Below, in pieces: positions 31,885 to 41,727 of a stretch of 64,000 nucleotides of DNA (the stretch's first letter is position 1; each line of letters starts with the position of its first letter). The translations under genes and the position numbers were made by a program. A model generated the notes under the pieces. That model ran no database searches, had not been told where the DNA came from, and saw nothing but the letters and a program-made list of their open reading frames with translations. The stretch comes from Bifidobacterium pongonis (GTDB lineage Bacteria; Actinomycetota; Actinomycetes; Actinomycetales; Bifidobacteriaceae), in the NCBI RefSeq assembly GCF_019331805.1, contig NZ_JAHBBE010000001.1, positions 62,001-126,000 of the forward strand, read 5' to 3'.

Positions 31885-34611
31885 GTGGCAGAAACTAAGA
31901 ACAGCGCAACGAAGCCGACTCCGGAAGAAAAGCTCGCCGCAGCCGAAGCTGAAGTGGACGCACTCGTAGCCAAGGGCCAGCAGGCTCTCGTCGAATTCGA
32001 AAAGCTCGACCAGAAGCAGGTCGACCACATCGTCGCCAAGGCCTCCGTGGCGGCACTGAACAAGCACCTCGTGCTCGCCAAGATGGCCGTCGACGAAACG
32101 CACCGCGGTCTGGTCGAAGACAAGGCGACCAAGAACATCTTCGCCTGCGAGCACATCACCAACTACCTGGCTGGTCAGAAGACCGTCGGCATCATCCGCG
32201 AAGACGACGTGCTCGGCATCGACGAAGTCGCCGAACCGGTCGGCGTGGTCGCCGGTGTCACCCCGGTCACCAACCCGACCTCCACCGCCATCTTCAAGTC
32301 CCTGATCGCCCTGAAGACCCGTTGCCCGATCATCTTCGGCTTCCACCCCGGCGCCCAGAACTGTTCCGTCGCCGCCGCCAAGATCGTGCGCGACGCCGCC
32401 ATCGAGGCGGGCGCCCCCGAAAACTGCATCCAGTGGATCGAGCACCCCTCCATCGAGGCGACCGGCGCCCTGATGAAGCATGACGGCATCGCCACCATCC
32501 TCGCCACCGGTGGCCCCGGCATGGTGAAGGCCGCCTACTCCTCCGGCAAGCCCGCCCTCGGCGTGGGCGCCGGCAACGCACCGGCCTACGTCGACAAGGA
32601 CGTGGACATCGTGCGCGCGGCCAACGATCTGGTCCTCTCCAAGCACTTCGATTACGGCATGATCTGCGCCACCGAACAGGCCATCATCGCCCACAAGGAC
32701 GTCTACAAGGACCTCATCCGCGAGCTCAAGCTCCGCAAGGCCTACTTCGTCAACAAGGAAGAGAAGGCCAAGCTCGAACAGTACATGTTCGGCTGTGTGG
32801 CGGGCAGCGGCGAAACCCCGAAGCTGAACTCCGTGGTGCCGGGCAAGTCCCCGCAGTTCATCGCCAAGGCCGCCGGTTTCGAAATCCCGGCCGACGCCAC
32901 CATCCTCGCCGCGGAATGCAAGGAAGTCTCCGACGACGAACCGCTGACCCACGAGAAGCTCGCTCCGGTGCAGGCCGTGCTCAAGGCCGACAACAAGGAG
33001 CAGGCCTTCGAAATGTGCGAGGCCATGCTGAAGCTCGGCGCCGGCCACACCGCCGCCATCCACACCAACAACGAGGACCTGGTCCGCGAATACGGCCTGC
33101 GCATGCACGCCTGCCGTATCATCTGGAACCAGCCGAGCTCCCTCGGCGGCATCGGCGATATCTACAACGCCATCGCCCCGTCGCTCACCCTGGGCTGCGG
33201 CTCCTACGGCGGCAACTCGGTTTCCGGCAACGTCCAGGCCGTCAACCTCATCAACATCAAGCGCATCGCTCGGAGGAACAACAACATGCAGTGGTTCAAG
33301 ATTCCGGCCAAGACCTACTTCGAGCCGAACGCCATCAAGTACCTGCGCGACATGTACGGCATCGAAAAGGCCGTCATCGTCTGCGACAAGGTGATGGAAC
33401 AGCTCGGCATCGTCGACAAGATCATCGACCAGCTGCGCGCACGCTCCAACCGCGTCACCTTCCGCATCATCGACTACGTCGAGCCGGAGCCCTCCGTCGA
33501 CACCGTCGAAAAGGGTGCGGCCATGATGCGCGAGGAGTTCGAGCCCGACACGATCATCGCGGTCGGCGGCGGCTCCCCGATGGACGCGGCGAAGATCATG
33601 TGGTTGCTGTACGAGCACCCGGAAATCGCCTTCTCCGACGTGCGTGAGAAGTTCTTCGATATCCGTAAGCGCGCCTTCAAGATCCCGCCGCTGGGCAAGA
33701 AGGCCAAGCTCGTGTGCATCCCGACCTCCTCCGGCACCGGCTCCGAGGTCACCCCGTTCGCCGTGATCACCGACCACAAGACCGGCTACAAGTACCCGAT
33801 CACCGATTACGCGCTGACCCCGTCCGTCGCCATCGTCGACCCGGTGCTGGCACGCACCCAGCCGCGCAAGCTGGCCTCCGACGCCGGCTTCGACGCCCTG
33901 ACCCACTCCTTCGAGGCCTACGTCTCCGTGTACGCCAACGACTTCACCGACGCCATGGCCCTGCACGCGGCCAAGCTCGTGTGGGACAACCTGGCCGAAT
34001 CGGTCAACGGCGAGCCCGGACTGGCCAAGACCAACGCCCAGGAGAAGATGCACAACGCCGCCACCATGGCCGGCATGGCATTCGGCTCCGCGTTCCTCGG
34101 CATGTGCCACGGCATGGCCCACACCTTGGGCGCCCTGCTGCACATCGCCCACGGCCGCACCAACTCCATCCTGCTGCCGTACGTGATCCGCTACAACGGC
34201 CAGATCCCGGAGGAGCCCACCTCCTGGCCGAAGTACAACAAGTACATCGCGCCGGAACGCTACCAGGAGCTCGCCAAGAACCTCGGCATCGACCCGGGCA
34301 AGACCCCGGCCGAAGGCGTGGAGAACCTGGCGAAGGCCGTCGAGGATTACCGCGACAACAAGCTCGGCATGAACAAGAGCTTCCAGGATTGCGGTGTGGA
34401 CGAGGACTTCTTCTGGTCCATCCTCGATCAGGCCGGCATGCGCGCCTACGAGGACCAGTGCACCCCGGCGAACCCGCGCATCCCGCTGATCAACGACATG
34501 AAGGACATCGCCGTGGCCGCGTACTACGGTGTCTCCCAGGCCGAAGGCCACAAGATCCGCGTGGAGCGCGAAGGCGAGGCCGCCACTGAGGAAGCCTCCG
34601 AGCGCGTCTGA
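31885..34611 (+). CDS. adhE: bifunctional acetaldehyde-CoA / alcohol dehydrogenase
   Basis: 908 aa. Converts acetyl-CoA via acetaldehyde to ethanol, reoxidising NADH in the bifid fermentation; it assembles into cytoplasmic spirosomes. The N-terminal aldehyde dehydrogenase domain has the catalytic Cys261 in MICATEQ. A linker (NNNMQWFKIPAKTYFEPNAI) joins the C-terminal iron-dependent alcohol dehydrogenase, with AVGGGSPMDAAK, TSSGTGSEVTPF and the metal-site region MCHGMAHTLGALLHIAHG. The GTG start 31885 follows AGAGGAGG. Codon use is strongly biased, as for a highly expressed gene. Confidence 0.97.
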   Translation: MAETKNSATKPTPEEKLAAAEAEVDALVAKGQQALVEFEKLDQKQVDHIVAKASVAALNKHLVLAKMAVDETHRGLVEDKATKNIFACEHITNYLAGQKTVGIIREDDVLGIDEVAEPVGVVAGVTPVTNPTSTAIFKSLIALKTRCPIIFGFHPGAQNCSVAAAKIVRDAAIEAGAPENCIQWIEHPSIEATGALMKHDGIATILATGGPGMVKAAYSSGKPALGVGAGNAPAYVDKDVDIVRAANDLVLSKHFDYGMICATEQAIIAHKDVYKDLIRELKLRKAYFVNKEEKAKLEQYMFGCVAGSGETPKLNSVVPGKSPQFIAKAAGFEIPADATILAAECKEVSDDEPLTHEKLAPVQAVLKADNKEQAFEMCEAMLKLGAGHTAAIHTNNEDLVREYGLRMHACRIIWNQPSSLGGIGDIYNAIAPSLTLGCGSYGGNSVSGNVQAVNLINIKRIARRNNNMQWFKIPAKTYFEPNAIKYLRDMYGIEKAVIVCDKVMEQLGIVDKIIDQLRARSNRVTFRIIDYVEPEPSVDTVEKGAAMMREEFEPDTIIAVGGGSPMDAAKIMWLLYEHPEIAFSDVREKFFDIRKRAFKIPPLGKKAKLVCIPTSSGTGSEVTPFAVITDHKTGYKYPITDYALTPSVAIVDPVLARTQPRKLASDAGFDALTHSFEAYVSVYANDFTDAMALHAAKLVWDNLAESVNGEPGLAKTNAQEKMHNAATMAGMAFGSAFLGMCHGMAHTLGALLHIAHGRTNSILLPYVIRYNGQIPEEPTSWPKYNKYIAPERYQELAKNLGIDPGKTPAEGVENLAKAVEDYRDNKLGMNKSFQDCGVDEDFFWSILDQAGMRAYEDQCTPANPRIPLINDMKDIAVAAYYGVSQAEGHKIRVEREGEAATEEASERV

Positions 34612-34628
34612 TTCCGCCGCGCCGAACC

Positions 34629-34671
34629 GCACCTTTATATAAGGTGCCGCACGGTACCTTATATATAGGTA
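34629..34671. repeat. pair of related AT-cored palindromes
   Basis: GCACCTT-TATAT-AAGGTGC (34629-34647) and TACCT-N7-AGGTA (34655-34671) share the pattern ACCT-AT-rich-AGGT, with centres about 25 nt apart. They lie between the adhE stop and its terminator. They could be tandem operator sites or 3'-UTR hairpins. Confidence 0.6.
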
Positions 34672-34724
34672 TGTGATGGCAAGGCGCATAGCGGTATGAT
34701 CCGCGACGCGGTAACGCGATAGCA

Positions 34725-34768
34725 GGCAAGGAGCCCGACGGGATAACCCGCCGGGCTCCTTGCCGTTT
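34725..34768. terminator. terminator after adhE
   Basis: An 18-bp stem GGCAAGGAGCCCG.../...CGGGCTCCTTGCC with loop ATAA and one mismatch, followed by GTTT. Confidence 0.9.
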
Positions 34769-34827
34769 ACTAGGCTTTTTGCCTGCCGGTGTTGGATTTC
34801 GTCCATGCCTCACGTAGCGTAGGTGGC

Positions 34828-35697
34828 ATGACAGCATCCTCGAAACGACGTACCAGTAAGAAGAGCAGCATACGGAGGCGATTGCGCGCCTGGCTCCCCG
34901 GGCAGCCCGGCGCGGTGATGATGGCGATGACGCCCGCGTTGGGCGGCGACATCGCATCCGTCGCCTATGACGGGTTCTCCGCAGCCCCTTGGTGGCTGAC
35001 CGCGTGCTGGATGTTGTGCTACTGCGTGCAGTTCTCCGCCGCGCGATGGTTCAAGTCGCGCGGTTCGCGGCGCTGGTTGCGCCAGCCGCTCGTCTATTGC
35101 GCGATCCTGTGTGCGGTGGGCATCCCCTTCATCGCCGTGCATCCCGACATCCTCGCCTGGGCGCCGACCATGGTGATACTCGCCGTGGCGTCGTTCGCCG
35201 CCTCATGGCTGCGCAAGGAGCGGTCGCTGTGGTCGAACGCGGTGGCGGTGGCGGCCGCCTGCCTGATGGCCTTGCTCACCTTCCGGTACGGATGCGATCT
35301 GGATATCGTCCGCAAGCTCGGTAACACCGGCATCGTCATCCCCGATCTGGGCATCCGTGATCTGACCGTACCGGGCGTTGACGGATCGGGCAGCCTGCTG
35401 GCGTGCGCGTTCGCCATCGCGCAGTTCGGATCCGTGCTTTTCGTCAAAACCATGATCCGCGAGCGTGGGAACACAAAATATCTTGCGGCCTCATGGGCAT
35501 GGCATGCCGTGGCGGTGGCCATCGCATCCGCCGTGCATATGCCGATGCTCACCGTTCTCAGCGCGCTGCTGCTCATCCGCGCGGTGGTCATGCCGCTTCT
35601 CGCCAAACATAGAACGGTCCGCCCGCTGCACACGGGGCTCGTCGAATTCGCGTCCAGCATCGCCTCCTGCGCACTTATCGTGGGTACCGCGGTCTGA
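34828..35697 (+). CDS. YwiC-like integral membrane protein
   Basis: 289 aa. A Lys/Arg-rich N-terminus, then about 8 hydrophobic segments. The early motif LPGQPGAVMMAMTPALGG resembles the PxQHGAW...P block of the YwiC-like family. Function unknown. A promoter can be read: TTGGAT 34792-34797, 17 nt, TAGCGT 34815-34820, ending 7 nt before ATG 34828, so the mRNA may be leaderless. Confidence 0.6.
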   Translation: MTASSKRRTSKKSSIRRRLRAWLPGQPGAVMMAMTPALGGDIASVAYDGFSAAPWWLTACWMLCYCVQFSAARWFKSRGSRRWLRQPLVYCAILCAVGIPFIAVHPDILAWAPTMVILAVASFAASWLRKERSLWSNAVAVAAACLMALLTFRYGCDLDIVRKLGNTGIVIPDLGIRDLTVPGVDGSGSLLACAFAIAQFGSVLFVKTMIRERGNTKYLAASWAWHAVAVAIASAVHMPMLTVLSALLLIRAVVMPLLAKHRTVRPLHTGLVEFASSIASCALIVGTAV

Positions 35698-35727
35698 ATC
35701 TCAACGGATCTCAACGGATCTCAACGA
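35698..35727. repeat. 10-bp tandem repeat
   Basis: Three tandem copies of ATCTCAACGG (the last ends in A) directly after the YwiC-like stop codon. No function apparent. Confidence 0.9.
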
Positions 35728-35743
35728 ACGGCGACACGCCGAA

Positions 35744-35780
35744 CACCATCGAGCCCTGCTTAGTCAGGGCTCGGTGCTTT
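35744..35780 (+). terminator. terminator before the S10 operon
   Basis: GAGCCCTG/CAGGGCTC stem with loop CTTAGT and outer CACC/GGTG pairs, followed by CTTT. Confidence 0.8.
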
Positions 35781-35790
35781 AATGAACAAG

Positions 35791-35990
35791 TTGCCTGTTT
35801 TGGGCTCGCAAATTGGAATCAAAAAAGCGAGCGCGGGATCGGACCCACAACCGTGGATTCGATGGGCCGCGCACTGATGACGGATGACCGCCTGGAGGAC
35901 GTATGTCCAATGGAGGCCATGCGCGCCGGTGCCCTCAACACGAAACAGGCTGGTAAACAGTACACGAATCGCTAGAAAGGGCGGACGGCA
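35791..35990 (+). promoter_or_regulatory. S10 operon promoter and structured leader
   Basis: Candidate promoter TTGCCT 35791-35796, 17 nt, TGGAAT 35814-35819. The leader of about 165 nt can form a stem GCGCGG/CCGCGC enclosing CCAC/GTGG, and a GGAC-GTAT-GTCC hairpin. E. coli S10 is autoregulated by L4 in its leader; whether this differently folded leader works similarly is unknown. Confidence 0.4.
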
Positions 35991-36299
35991 ATGGCGGGAC
36001 AGAAAATCCGCATCAGGCTTAAGTCCTATGACCACGAGGTCATCGACCAATCGGCGAAGAAGATCGTCGAAACGGTGACGAACGCGGGCGCAACTGTTGT
36101 TGGCCCCGTTCCGCTGCCGACCGAGAAGAACGTTTTCTGTGTTATTCGTTCTCCTCACAAGTATAAGGATTCTCGCGAGCACTTCGAGATGCGCACGCAC
36201 AAGCGTCTTATCGACATCGTGGACCCGACCCCCAAGGCCGTGGATTCCCTGATGCACATCGACCTGCCCGCAGATGTCAACATCGAGATCAAGCTGTAA
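35991..36299 (+). CDS. rpsJ: 30S ribosomal protein S10
   Basis: 102 aa, head of the small subunit and NusB partner in antitermination. [25 protein letters not shown] and the GPVPLPT loop are diagnostic. First gene of the S10 operon; preceded by AAAGGGCGGA. Confidence 0.98.
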   Translation: MAGQKIRIRLKSYDHEVIDQSAKKIVETVTNAGATVVGPVPLPTEKNVFCVIRSPHKYKDSREHFEMRTHKRLIDIVDPTPKAVDSLMHIDLPADVNIEIKL

Positions 36300-36315
36300 G
36301 GGAGGAGGAACCGAT

Positions 36316-36966
36316 ATGTCGCAAAGAGCAGATCGCAAGGCCCTGCTGGGCAAGAAGCTCGGCATGACCCAGGTGTGGGATGAGAACGGTCTCTTCGTTC
36401 CCGTCACGCTGGTCGACGTCTCCACCAACGTGGTGACCGCCATCAAGACCGAGGAAACCGACGGCTACACCGCGGTTCAGATCGGTTACGGCCAGATCGA
36501 CCCGACCAAGGTGACCAAGCCGCTGGCTGGCCACTTCGCCAAGGCCGGCGTCACCCCGCGTCGTCACCTCGTTGAGGTGCGCGAGGACAACGCCACCGAG
36601 TATGAGCTGGGCCAGGAACTCACCGCCGAAGTGTTCGAAGAGGGCGCTGAGGTCGACGTGACCGGCACCACCAAGGGCAAGGGCTTCGCCGGCACCATCA
36701 AGCGCTGGGGCTTCAAGTCCTACCGTCGTACCCACGGCTCCCACAAGAACGAACGTCGTCCGGGTTCGGTCGGCGCTTGCGCAACCCCGAGCCGTATCCT
36801 CAAGGGCAAGCGCATGGCTGGCCGCATGGGTCATGTGACCTCCACCGTGCAGAACCTCACCATCGTCTCCGCGGATGTTGAGAACGGCATCCTCGCCATC
36901 AAGGGCGCCATCCCCGGCCCCAAGGGCGGCATCGTTCTCGTCCGTTCGGCAGTGAAGGGAGCCTGA
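36316..36966 (+). CDS. rplC: 50S ribosomal protein L3
   Basis: 216 aa. Binds near the peptidyl-transferase centre through the long loop containing [15 protein letters not shown] and [21 protein letters not shown] lies before ATG 36316 (MSQRADRK); the frame upstream overlaps rpsJ and is not used. Confidence 0.98.
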   Translation: MSQRADRKALLGKKLGMTQVWDENGLFVPVTLVDVSTNVVTAIKTEETDGYTAVQIGYGQIDPTKVTKPLAGHFAKAGVTPRRHLVEVREDNATEYELGQELTAEVFEEGAEVDVTGTTKGKGFAGTIKRWGFKSYRRTHGSHKNERRPGSVGACATPSRILKGKRMAGRMGHVTSTVQNLTIVSADVENGILAIKGAIPGPKGGIVLVRSAVKGA

Positions 36967-36972
36967 TAAATC

Positions 36973-37632
36973 ATGGCAAACGTTACTCTGAACGTCACCG
37001 ACGCCAAGGGCGCCAAGACCGGCACCGTTGAGGCTCCTGCCGAGCTGTTCGGCTTCTCCGCCGAAGAAGTGCAGGCCCACGTGCCGCTGATCCACCAGGT
37101 CGTCGTGGCCCAGCTTGCCGCTGCTCGCCAGGGCACCCACGCCACCAAGACCCGCGCCAACGTTTCCGGCGGCGGCAAGAAGCCGTGGAAGCAGAAGGGC
37201 ACCGGCCGCGCTCGTCAGGGCTCGACCCGCGCTCCGCAGTGGTACCACGGTGGTGTCGTGTTCGGCCCGCAGCCGCGCAAGTACGACCAGCGCACCCCGA
37301 AGAAGATGAAGGCCGCAGCTCTGAAGTACGTGCTGTCCGATCGCGCTAACGCCGGTCGCATCGCAGTCGTCGACTTCGCTGTCGCCGATGCTCCTTCCAC
37401 CAAGGCCGCCGTTGCTGCACTGACCCCGATCACCGAGAACCGTTTCACCACCGTCGTGCTCACCCGCGACAACGTGAACGAGTGGCTCTCCGTGCGCAAC
37501 ATCCCGACCGTTCACCCGATTTTCGTCGATCAGCTCAACACGTACGATGTGGTTACCGCGCAGTACGTCGTCTTCTCCAAGGAAGCCTTCGAGGCTTTCG
37601 TGGCCGCGAAGACCGAGCCGAAGGAGGCCTGA
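36973..37632 (+). CDS. rplD: 50S ribosomal protein L4
   Basis: 219 aa, exit-tunnel protein. The tunnel loop GGGKKPWKQKGTGRARQGS and RAPQWYHGGVVFGPQPR are conserved. In E. coli L4 represses the S10 operon. Confidence 0.98.
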   Translation: MANVTLNVTDAKGAKTGTVEAPAELFGFSAEEVQAHVPLIHQVVVAQLAAARQGTHATKTRANVSGGGKKPWKQKGTGRARQGSTRAPQWYHGGVVFGPQPRKYDQRTPKKMKAAALKYVLSDRANAGRIAVVDFAVADAPSTKAAVAALTPITENRFTTVVLTRDNVNEWLSVRNIPTVHPIFVDQLNTYDVVTAQYVVFSKEAFEAFVAAKTEPKEA

Positions 37633-37637
37633 TTTAG

Positions 37638-37934
37638 ATGGTCGCTATTCACAAGCCGGCACACGACGTGATTATCAAGCCCGTCGTTTCCGAGAAGAGC
37701 TACGCCGCTTCCGACCGTGGCCAGTACACCTTCGTGGTGGCCCCGAACGCGAACAAGGTGCAGATCAAGCAGGCTATTGAAGAGATCTTCAACGTCAAGG
37801 TGACGAACGTCAACACCCTCAACCGCGCCGGCAAGCGTCAGCGCACCCGCAACGGTTTCGGCCAGCGCGCTTCCCAGAAGCGTGCGATCGTGACCGTCGC
37901 CGAGGGCCAGACGATCGACATCTTCGGTAACTGA
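37638..37934 (+). CDS. rplW: 50S ribosomal protein L23
   Basis: 98 aa, at the tunnel exit and docking site for trigger factor and [17 protein letters not shown] and the [26 protein letters not shown] fold are diagnostic. Confidence 0.98.
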   Translation: MVAIHKPAHDVIIKPVVSEKSYAASDRGQYTFVVAPNANKVQIKQAIEEIFNVKVTNVNTLNRAGKRQRTRNGFGQRASQKRAIVTVAEGQTIDIFGN

Positions 37935-37970
37935 AGGCTAGCCGAGAAAAGTTAAAGGAAGAACTACATT

Positions 37971-38801
37971 ATGGCTATCCGCGTATATAAGCCGACGACT
38001 GCAGGCCGCCGCAACGCGTCCGTCTCGGACTTCTCCGAGATTACGCGCTCCACGCCTGAGAAGTCGCTGGTTCGCAAACTGTCCAAGACCGGTGGTCGCA
38101 ACTCCTACGGCCGCATGACCTCCCGCCATCGCGGCGGCGGCCACAAGCGTCAGTACCGTCTCATCGACTTCCGTCGTTGGGACAAGGATGGCGTGCCCGC
38201 AAAGGTTGCGCACATCGAATACGATCCGAACCGTACCGCCAACATCGCCCTGCTGCACTACGCAGACGGCGAGAAGCGCTACATCATCGCGCCGAAGGGC
38301 ATCAAGCAGGGCGACGTCATCGAGACCGGTGCCCAGGCTGATATCAAGCCGGGCAACAACCTGCCGCTGAAGAACATCCCGACCGGTACGATCGTGCACG
38401 CCATCGAGCTCCGCCCGCTGGGCGGCGCGAAGATCGCCCGCTCCGCCGGCACTTCCGTCCAGCTCGTGGCCAAGGACGGTGCCTACGCCCAGCTGCGTAT
38501 GCCGTCCGGCGAAATCCGTAACGTCGACGCGCGCTGCCGCGCCACCGTCGGCGAGGTCGGCAACGAAGAGCACGCCAACGTGCAGCTCGGCAAGGCCGGT
38601 CGCGCTCGTTGGATGGGCAAGCGCCCGATCACCCGTGGTGAATCCATGAACCCGGTCGACCACCCGCACGGCGGTCGTACCCGTGGTGGCAAGCCGCCGG
38701 TTTCCCCGTGGGGCAAGGGTGAAGTTCGTACTCGCCGTCCGAAGAAGGCTTCGAACAAGATGATTGTTCGTCGTCGTCCGAACGGTAAGAACCGCAAGTA
38801 A
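37971..38801 (+). CDS. rplB: 50S ribosomal protein L2
   Basis: 276 aa. RNA-binding core plus the C-terminal NPVDHPHGG loop, whose His lies close to the peptidyl-transferase centre. The basic C-terminus ([13 protein letters not shown]) is typical. Confidence 0.98.
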   Translation: MAIRVYKPTTAGRRNASVSDFSEITRSTPEKSLVRKLSKTGGRNSYGRMTSRHRGGGHKRQYRLIDFRRWDKDGVPAKVAHIEYDPNRTANIALLHYADGEKRYIIAPKGIKQGDVIETGAQADIKPGNNLPLKNIPTGTIVHAIELRPLGGAKIARSAGTSVQLVAKDGAYAQLRMPSGEIRNVDARCRATVGEVGNEEHANVQLGKAGRARWMGKRPITRGESMNPVDHPHGGRTRGGKPPVSPWGKGEVRTRRPKKASNKMIVRRRPNGKNRK

Positions 38802-38815
38802 GGAAGGTCGAGAAG

Positions 38816-39094
38816 ATGACTCGTAGCATCAAGAAGGGCCCCTTCGTCGACGCCCACTTGCAGAAGAAGGTCGACGAGCAGAACGAGAAGGGCACCCACA
38901 ACGTCATCAAGACGTGGTCCCGTCGTTCTATGATCACCCCTGACTTCATCGGTCACACCTTCGCCGTCCACGACGGTCGCAAGCACGTGCCGGTGTTCGT
39001 CACCGAATCCATGGTTGGCCACAAGCTCGGTGAGTTCGCCCCCACGAAGACCTTCAAGGGTCACGTGAAGGACGACAAGAAGGCCCGCCGCTAA
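38816..39094 (+). CDS. rpsS: 30S ribosomal protein S19
   Basis: 92 aa, head of the small subunit next to S13. [38 protein letters not shown] and [13 protein letters not shown] are diagnostic. Confidence 0.98.
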   Translation: MTRSIKKGPFVDAHLQKKVDEQNEKGTHNVIKTWSRRSMITPDFIGHTFAVHDGRKHVPVFVTESMVGHKLGEFAPTKTFKGHVKDDKKARR

Positions 39095-39109
39095 AGGAGA
39101 GAATGACTT

Positions 39110-39469
39110 ATGGAAGCTAAAGCAATCGCTCGTCACGTCCGCGTGACGCCGCGCAAGGCTCGCCGCATGGTCGACCTCATCCGAGGCAAGCAGGCGACTG
39201 AAGCCGTTACCATTCTGAAGTTTGCTCCGCAGGCCGCGTCCCTTCCGGTTCGCAAGGTCCTGGAGAGCGCCATCGCCAACGCTCGCGTCAAGGCCGAGAG
39301 GGCTGGCGAGCCGTTCCGCGAGAACGATCTGGTCGTGAAGGAGACCTACGTGGACGAAGGCGTGACGCTGAAGCGTTTCCGCGCCCGTGCCCAGGGTCGT
39401 GCCGCTCGTATCAACAAGCGCACCAGCCACATCACGGTCGTCGTTGCCAACAAGGAAGGAGACCGCTAA
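39110..39469 (+). CDS. rplV: 50S ribosomal protein L22
   Basis: 119 aa, lines the exit tunnel with a long hairpin. [16 protein letters not shown] and the C-terminal [24 protein letters not shown] are diagnostic. The stop is 2 nt before rpsC. Confidence 0.98.
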   Translation: MEAKAIARHVRVTPRKARRMVDLIRGKQATEAVTILKFAPQAASLPVRKVLESAIANARVKAERAGEPFRENDLVVKETYVDEGVTLKRFRARAQGRAARINKRTSHITVVVANKEGDR

Positions 39470-39471
39470 AG

Positions 39472-40275
39472 ATGGGTCAGAAGATCAATCCCTTTGGCTA
39501 TCGCCTGGGTATTACTGAGAACCATCGTTCCAAGTGGTTCTCCGATTCCAACAAGGTCGGCGAACGTTACCGCGACTTCGTGCTTGAGGACGACAAGATC
39601 CGCAAGGAGATGAGCAAGGACCTCGAGCGTGCCGGCGTGAGCAAGATCGTGATCGAGCGCACCCGTGACCGCGTCCGCGTGGACATCCACACCGCCCGTC
39701 CGGGCATCGTGATCGGCCGTCGTGGCGCCGAAGCTGAGCGCGTTCGCGCCAAGCTGGAGAAGATCACCGGCAAGCAGGTCCAGCTCAACATCTTCGAAGT
39801 CAAGAACGCCGCGCTGGACGCCCAGCTCGTCGCCCAGGGCATCGCTGAGCAGCTGACCAACCGCGTGACCTTCCGTCGCGCGATGCGCAAGGCTCAGCAG
39901 GACGCCATGCGCGCCGGTGCCAAGGGTATCCGCATCAAGCTCTCCGGCCGCCTCGGCGGTGCGGAAATGAGCCGTTCCGAGTTCTACCGCGAGGGTCGCG
40001 TTCCGCTGCAGACCCTGCGCGCCCTGATCGATTACGGCTTCTTCGAGGCCAAGACCACCTACGGCCGTATCGGCGTCAAGGTGTGGATCTACAAGGGCGA
40101 CATGACCGAACGTGAGTTCGAAGAGCAGCAGGCACAGCAGAACAACCGCTCCGGCCGTCGTGGCGATCGCCGCCCGCGTCGTGGCAACCGTTCCGCAGCC
40201 AAGCCGCAGACCGCCGAGGCTCCCAAGGCCGAAGCCGCTGCCGAGGCTCCCGCTGCCACGGAAACGAAGGAGTGA
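39472..40275 (+). CDS. rpsC: 30S ribosomal protein S3
   Basis: 267 aa, mRNA-entry protein. The N-terminal KH domain has the GxxG-type loop [17 protein letters not shown]. The last 45 or so residues form an Arg-rich then Ala/Pro/Glu-rich tail, longer than E. coli S3 and common in actinobacteria. Confidence 0.98.
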   Translation: MGQKINPFGYRLGITENHRSKWFSDSNKVGERYRDFVLEDDKIRKEMSKDLERAGVSKIVIERTRDRVRVDIHTARPGIVIGRRGAEAERVRAKLEKITGKQVQLNIFEVKNAALDAQLVAQGIAEQLTNRVTFRRAMRKAQQDAMRAGAKGIRIKLSGRLGGAEMSRSEFYREGRVPLQTLRALIDYGFFEAKTTYGRIGVKVWIYKGDMTEREFEEQQAQQNNRSGRRGDRRPRRGNRSAAKPQTAEAPKAEAAAEAPAATETKE

Positions 40276-40281
40276 GCAAGA

Positions 40282-40701
40282 ATGCTTATCCCAAAGAGGA
40301 CTAAGTACCGCAAGCAGCACCGCCCGGTTCGTACTGGCATGTCCAAGGGCGGCAACGAGATCAACTTCGGTGATTTCGGCATCCAGGCTCTGGCACCGGC
40401 CTACGTGACCAACCGCCAGATCGAAGCCGCTCGTATCGCCATGACTCGTTACATCAAGCGTGGCGGCCGCGTGTGGATCACCATCTTCCCGGATCGTCCG
40501 CTCACCAAGCACGCGCTCGGTGCTCGAATGGGTTCCGGTAAGGGCGCCCCGGAGTTCTGGGTTGCCAACATCCACCCTGGTCGCGTGATGTTCGAGATCG
40601 GTGGCGTGTCCGAAGACGTCGCTCGCGAGGCTCTGCGCCGCGCAATCGACAAGCTCCCCATGAAGTGCCGTGTGATTGCACGTGAAGGCGGTGACATCTG
40701 A
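40282..40701 (+). CDS. rplP: 50S ribosomal protein L16
   Basis: 139 aa, contacts A-site tRNA. It opens with [13 protein letters not shown] and has [29 protein letters not shown]. One nucleotide separates its stop from rpmC. Confidence 0.98.
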   Translation: MLIPKRTKYRKQHRPVRTGMSKGGNEINFGDFGIQALAPAYVTNRQIEAARIAMTRYIKRGGRVWITIFPDRPLTKHALGARMGSGKGAPEFWVANIHPGRVMFEIGGVSEDVAREALRRAIDKLPMKCRVIAREGGDI

Positions 40702-40702
40702 T

Positions 40703-40954
40703 ATGGCAGTCGGAACCGAAGAGTACTCCATCAAGAATCTCAACGAGAAGACCAACGAGGAGATCGAGGGCTTCCTGAAGAAGTCCAAGGAAGAGCTGTT
40801 CAACCTGCGCTTCCAGTCCGCAACCGGTCAGCTCGACAACACGGCTCGTCTCAAGGCCGTCAAGCATGACATCGCCCGCATGTACACTGTGCTGCGTGAG
40901 CGTGAGCTTGGCATCACCGCTGAGCCGGCCGCTGAAACCGTTAAGGAGAAGTGA
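40703..40954 (+). CDS. rpmC: 50S ribosomal protein L29
   Basis: 83 aa, two-helix protein at the tunnel exit. [28 protein letters not shown] is the family core. The start at 40703 (MAVGTEEYS) is the first ATG after rplP. Confidence 0.97.
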   Translation: MAVGTEEYSIKNLNEKTNEEIEGFLKKSKEELFNLRFQSATGQLDNTARLKAVKHDIARMYTVLRERELGITAEPAAETVKEK

Positions 40955-40956
40955 AC

Positions 40957-41217
40957 ATGGCTGAAGAGCGCAACTTCCGCAAGGTTCGCCGCGGTTACGT
41001 CGTGTCCGACGCTATGGACAAGACCATTTCCGTGGAGCTTGAGAAGCGTTCGACCCACCCGCTGTACGGCAAGGTCGTTCGTTCCACCAAGACGGTCAAG
41101 GCCCATGATGAACACAACGAAGCCCATGTTGGCGACCTCGTGAGTATTATGGAGACTCGGCCTCTGAGCAAGACCAAGCGTTGGCGTCTCGATACCATTA
41201 TCGAACGCGCCAAGTAA
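40957..41217 (+). CDS. rpsQ: 30S ribosomal protein S17
   Basis: 86 aa, primary 16S rRNA binder. [19 protein letters not shown] and [21 protein letters not shown] are diagnostic. It is followed by a 140-nt gap holding a three-way-junction RNA element. Confidence 0.97.
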   Translation: MAEERNFRKVRRGYVVSDAMDKTISVELEKRSTHPLYGKVVRSTKTVKAHDEHNEAHVGDLVSIMETRPLSKTKRWRLDTIIERAK

Positions 41218-41238
41218 ACAAAAGTTCGGCAAGGCTCG

Positions 41239-41329
41239 CCGTACACTGGGCGCAGCAGGAAACACCTCTAGGGGTGTTGCTATTGTGGCCATCTGGAAAG
41301 ATGGTCACTTTGCTGCGCCCAGTGTGCGG
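41239..41329 (+). ncRNA. three-way-junction RNA element between rpsQ and rplN
   Basis: The outer stem 41239-41257 with 41311-41329 is 19 bp with one G-U pair (core ACACTGGGCGCAGCA). It encloses hairpin A (AACACC 41261-41266 with GGTGTT 41273-41278) and hairpin B (41285-41293 with 41300-41308, 9 bp, loop TGGAAA). No U-run follows, so it is not a simple terminator. The rplN ribosome binding site AAGGAG lies just downstream. Possible roles: ribosomal-protein autoregulation site, RNase III-type processing site, or attenuator. I do not know a named class. Confidence 0.75.
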
Positions 41330-41357
41330 GGAGAACCAGCTCGGCTAAGGAGAATCA

Positions 41358-41726
41358 ATGATTCAGCAGGAAACGCGGCTTCATGTCGCCGACAACACGG
41401 GTGCTAAGGAAATCCTTGCCATCCGCGTGCTCGGTGGATCGAAGCGACGCTATGCCGGCCTGGGCGACGTCATCGTCGCCTCGGTCAAGGACGCGATCCC
41501 TGGCGGATCGGTCAAGAAGGGCGACGTTGTCAAGGCAGTCGTCGTTCGTACCGTCAAGGAGCACCGTCGTGCGGACGGCTCCTACATCAAGTTCGACGAG
41601 AACGCAGCGGTTATTCTCGGCTCCGGCCGTGAACCGAAGGGCACTCGTATCTTCGGACCGATTGCTCGTGAGCTGCGCGACAAGCGCTTCATGCGCATCG
41701 TGTCCCTCGCCCCGGAGGTGATCTGA
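41358..41726 (+). CDS. rplN: 50S ribosomal protein L14
   Basis: 122 aa, at the subunit interface. It starts [19 protein letters not shown] and has the conserved [16 protein letters not shown] end. First gene after the RNA element; AAGGAG upstream. Confidence 0.98.
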   Translation: MIQQETRLHVADNTGAKEILAIRVLGGSKRRYAGLGDVIVASVKDAIPGGSVKKGDVVKAVVVRTVKEHRRADGSYIKFDENAAVILGSGREPKGTRIFGPIARELRDKRFMRIVSLAPEVI

Positions 41727-41727
41727 C

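Noticed and set aside
31867-34806. 979-codon open frame antisense to adhE
   Set aside because: Shadow of adhE codon bias in high-GC DNA; it has low-complexity His/Asp/Val/Gly composition and no recognisable motif. The same applies to long antisense frames over glgX, glf, the PBP gene, leuA, malQ, metK, secY and the ATP-grasp gene.
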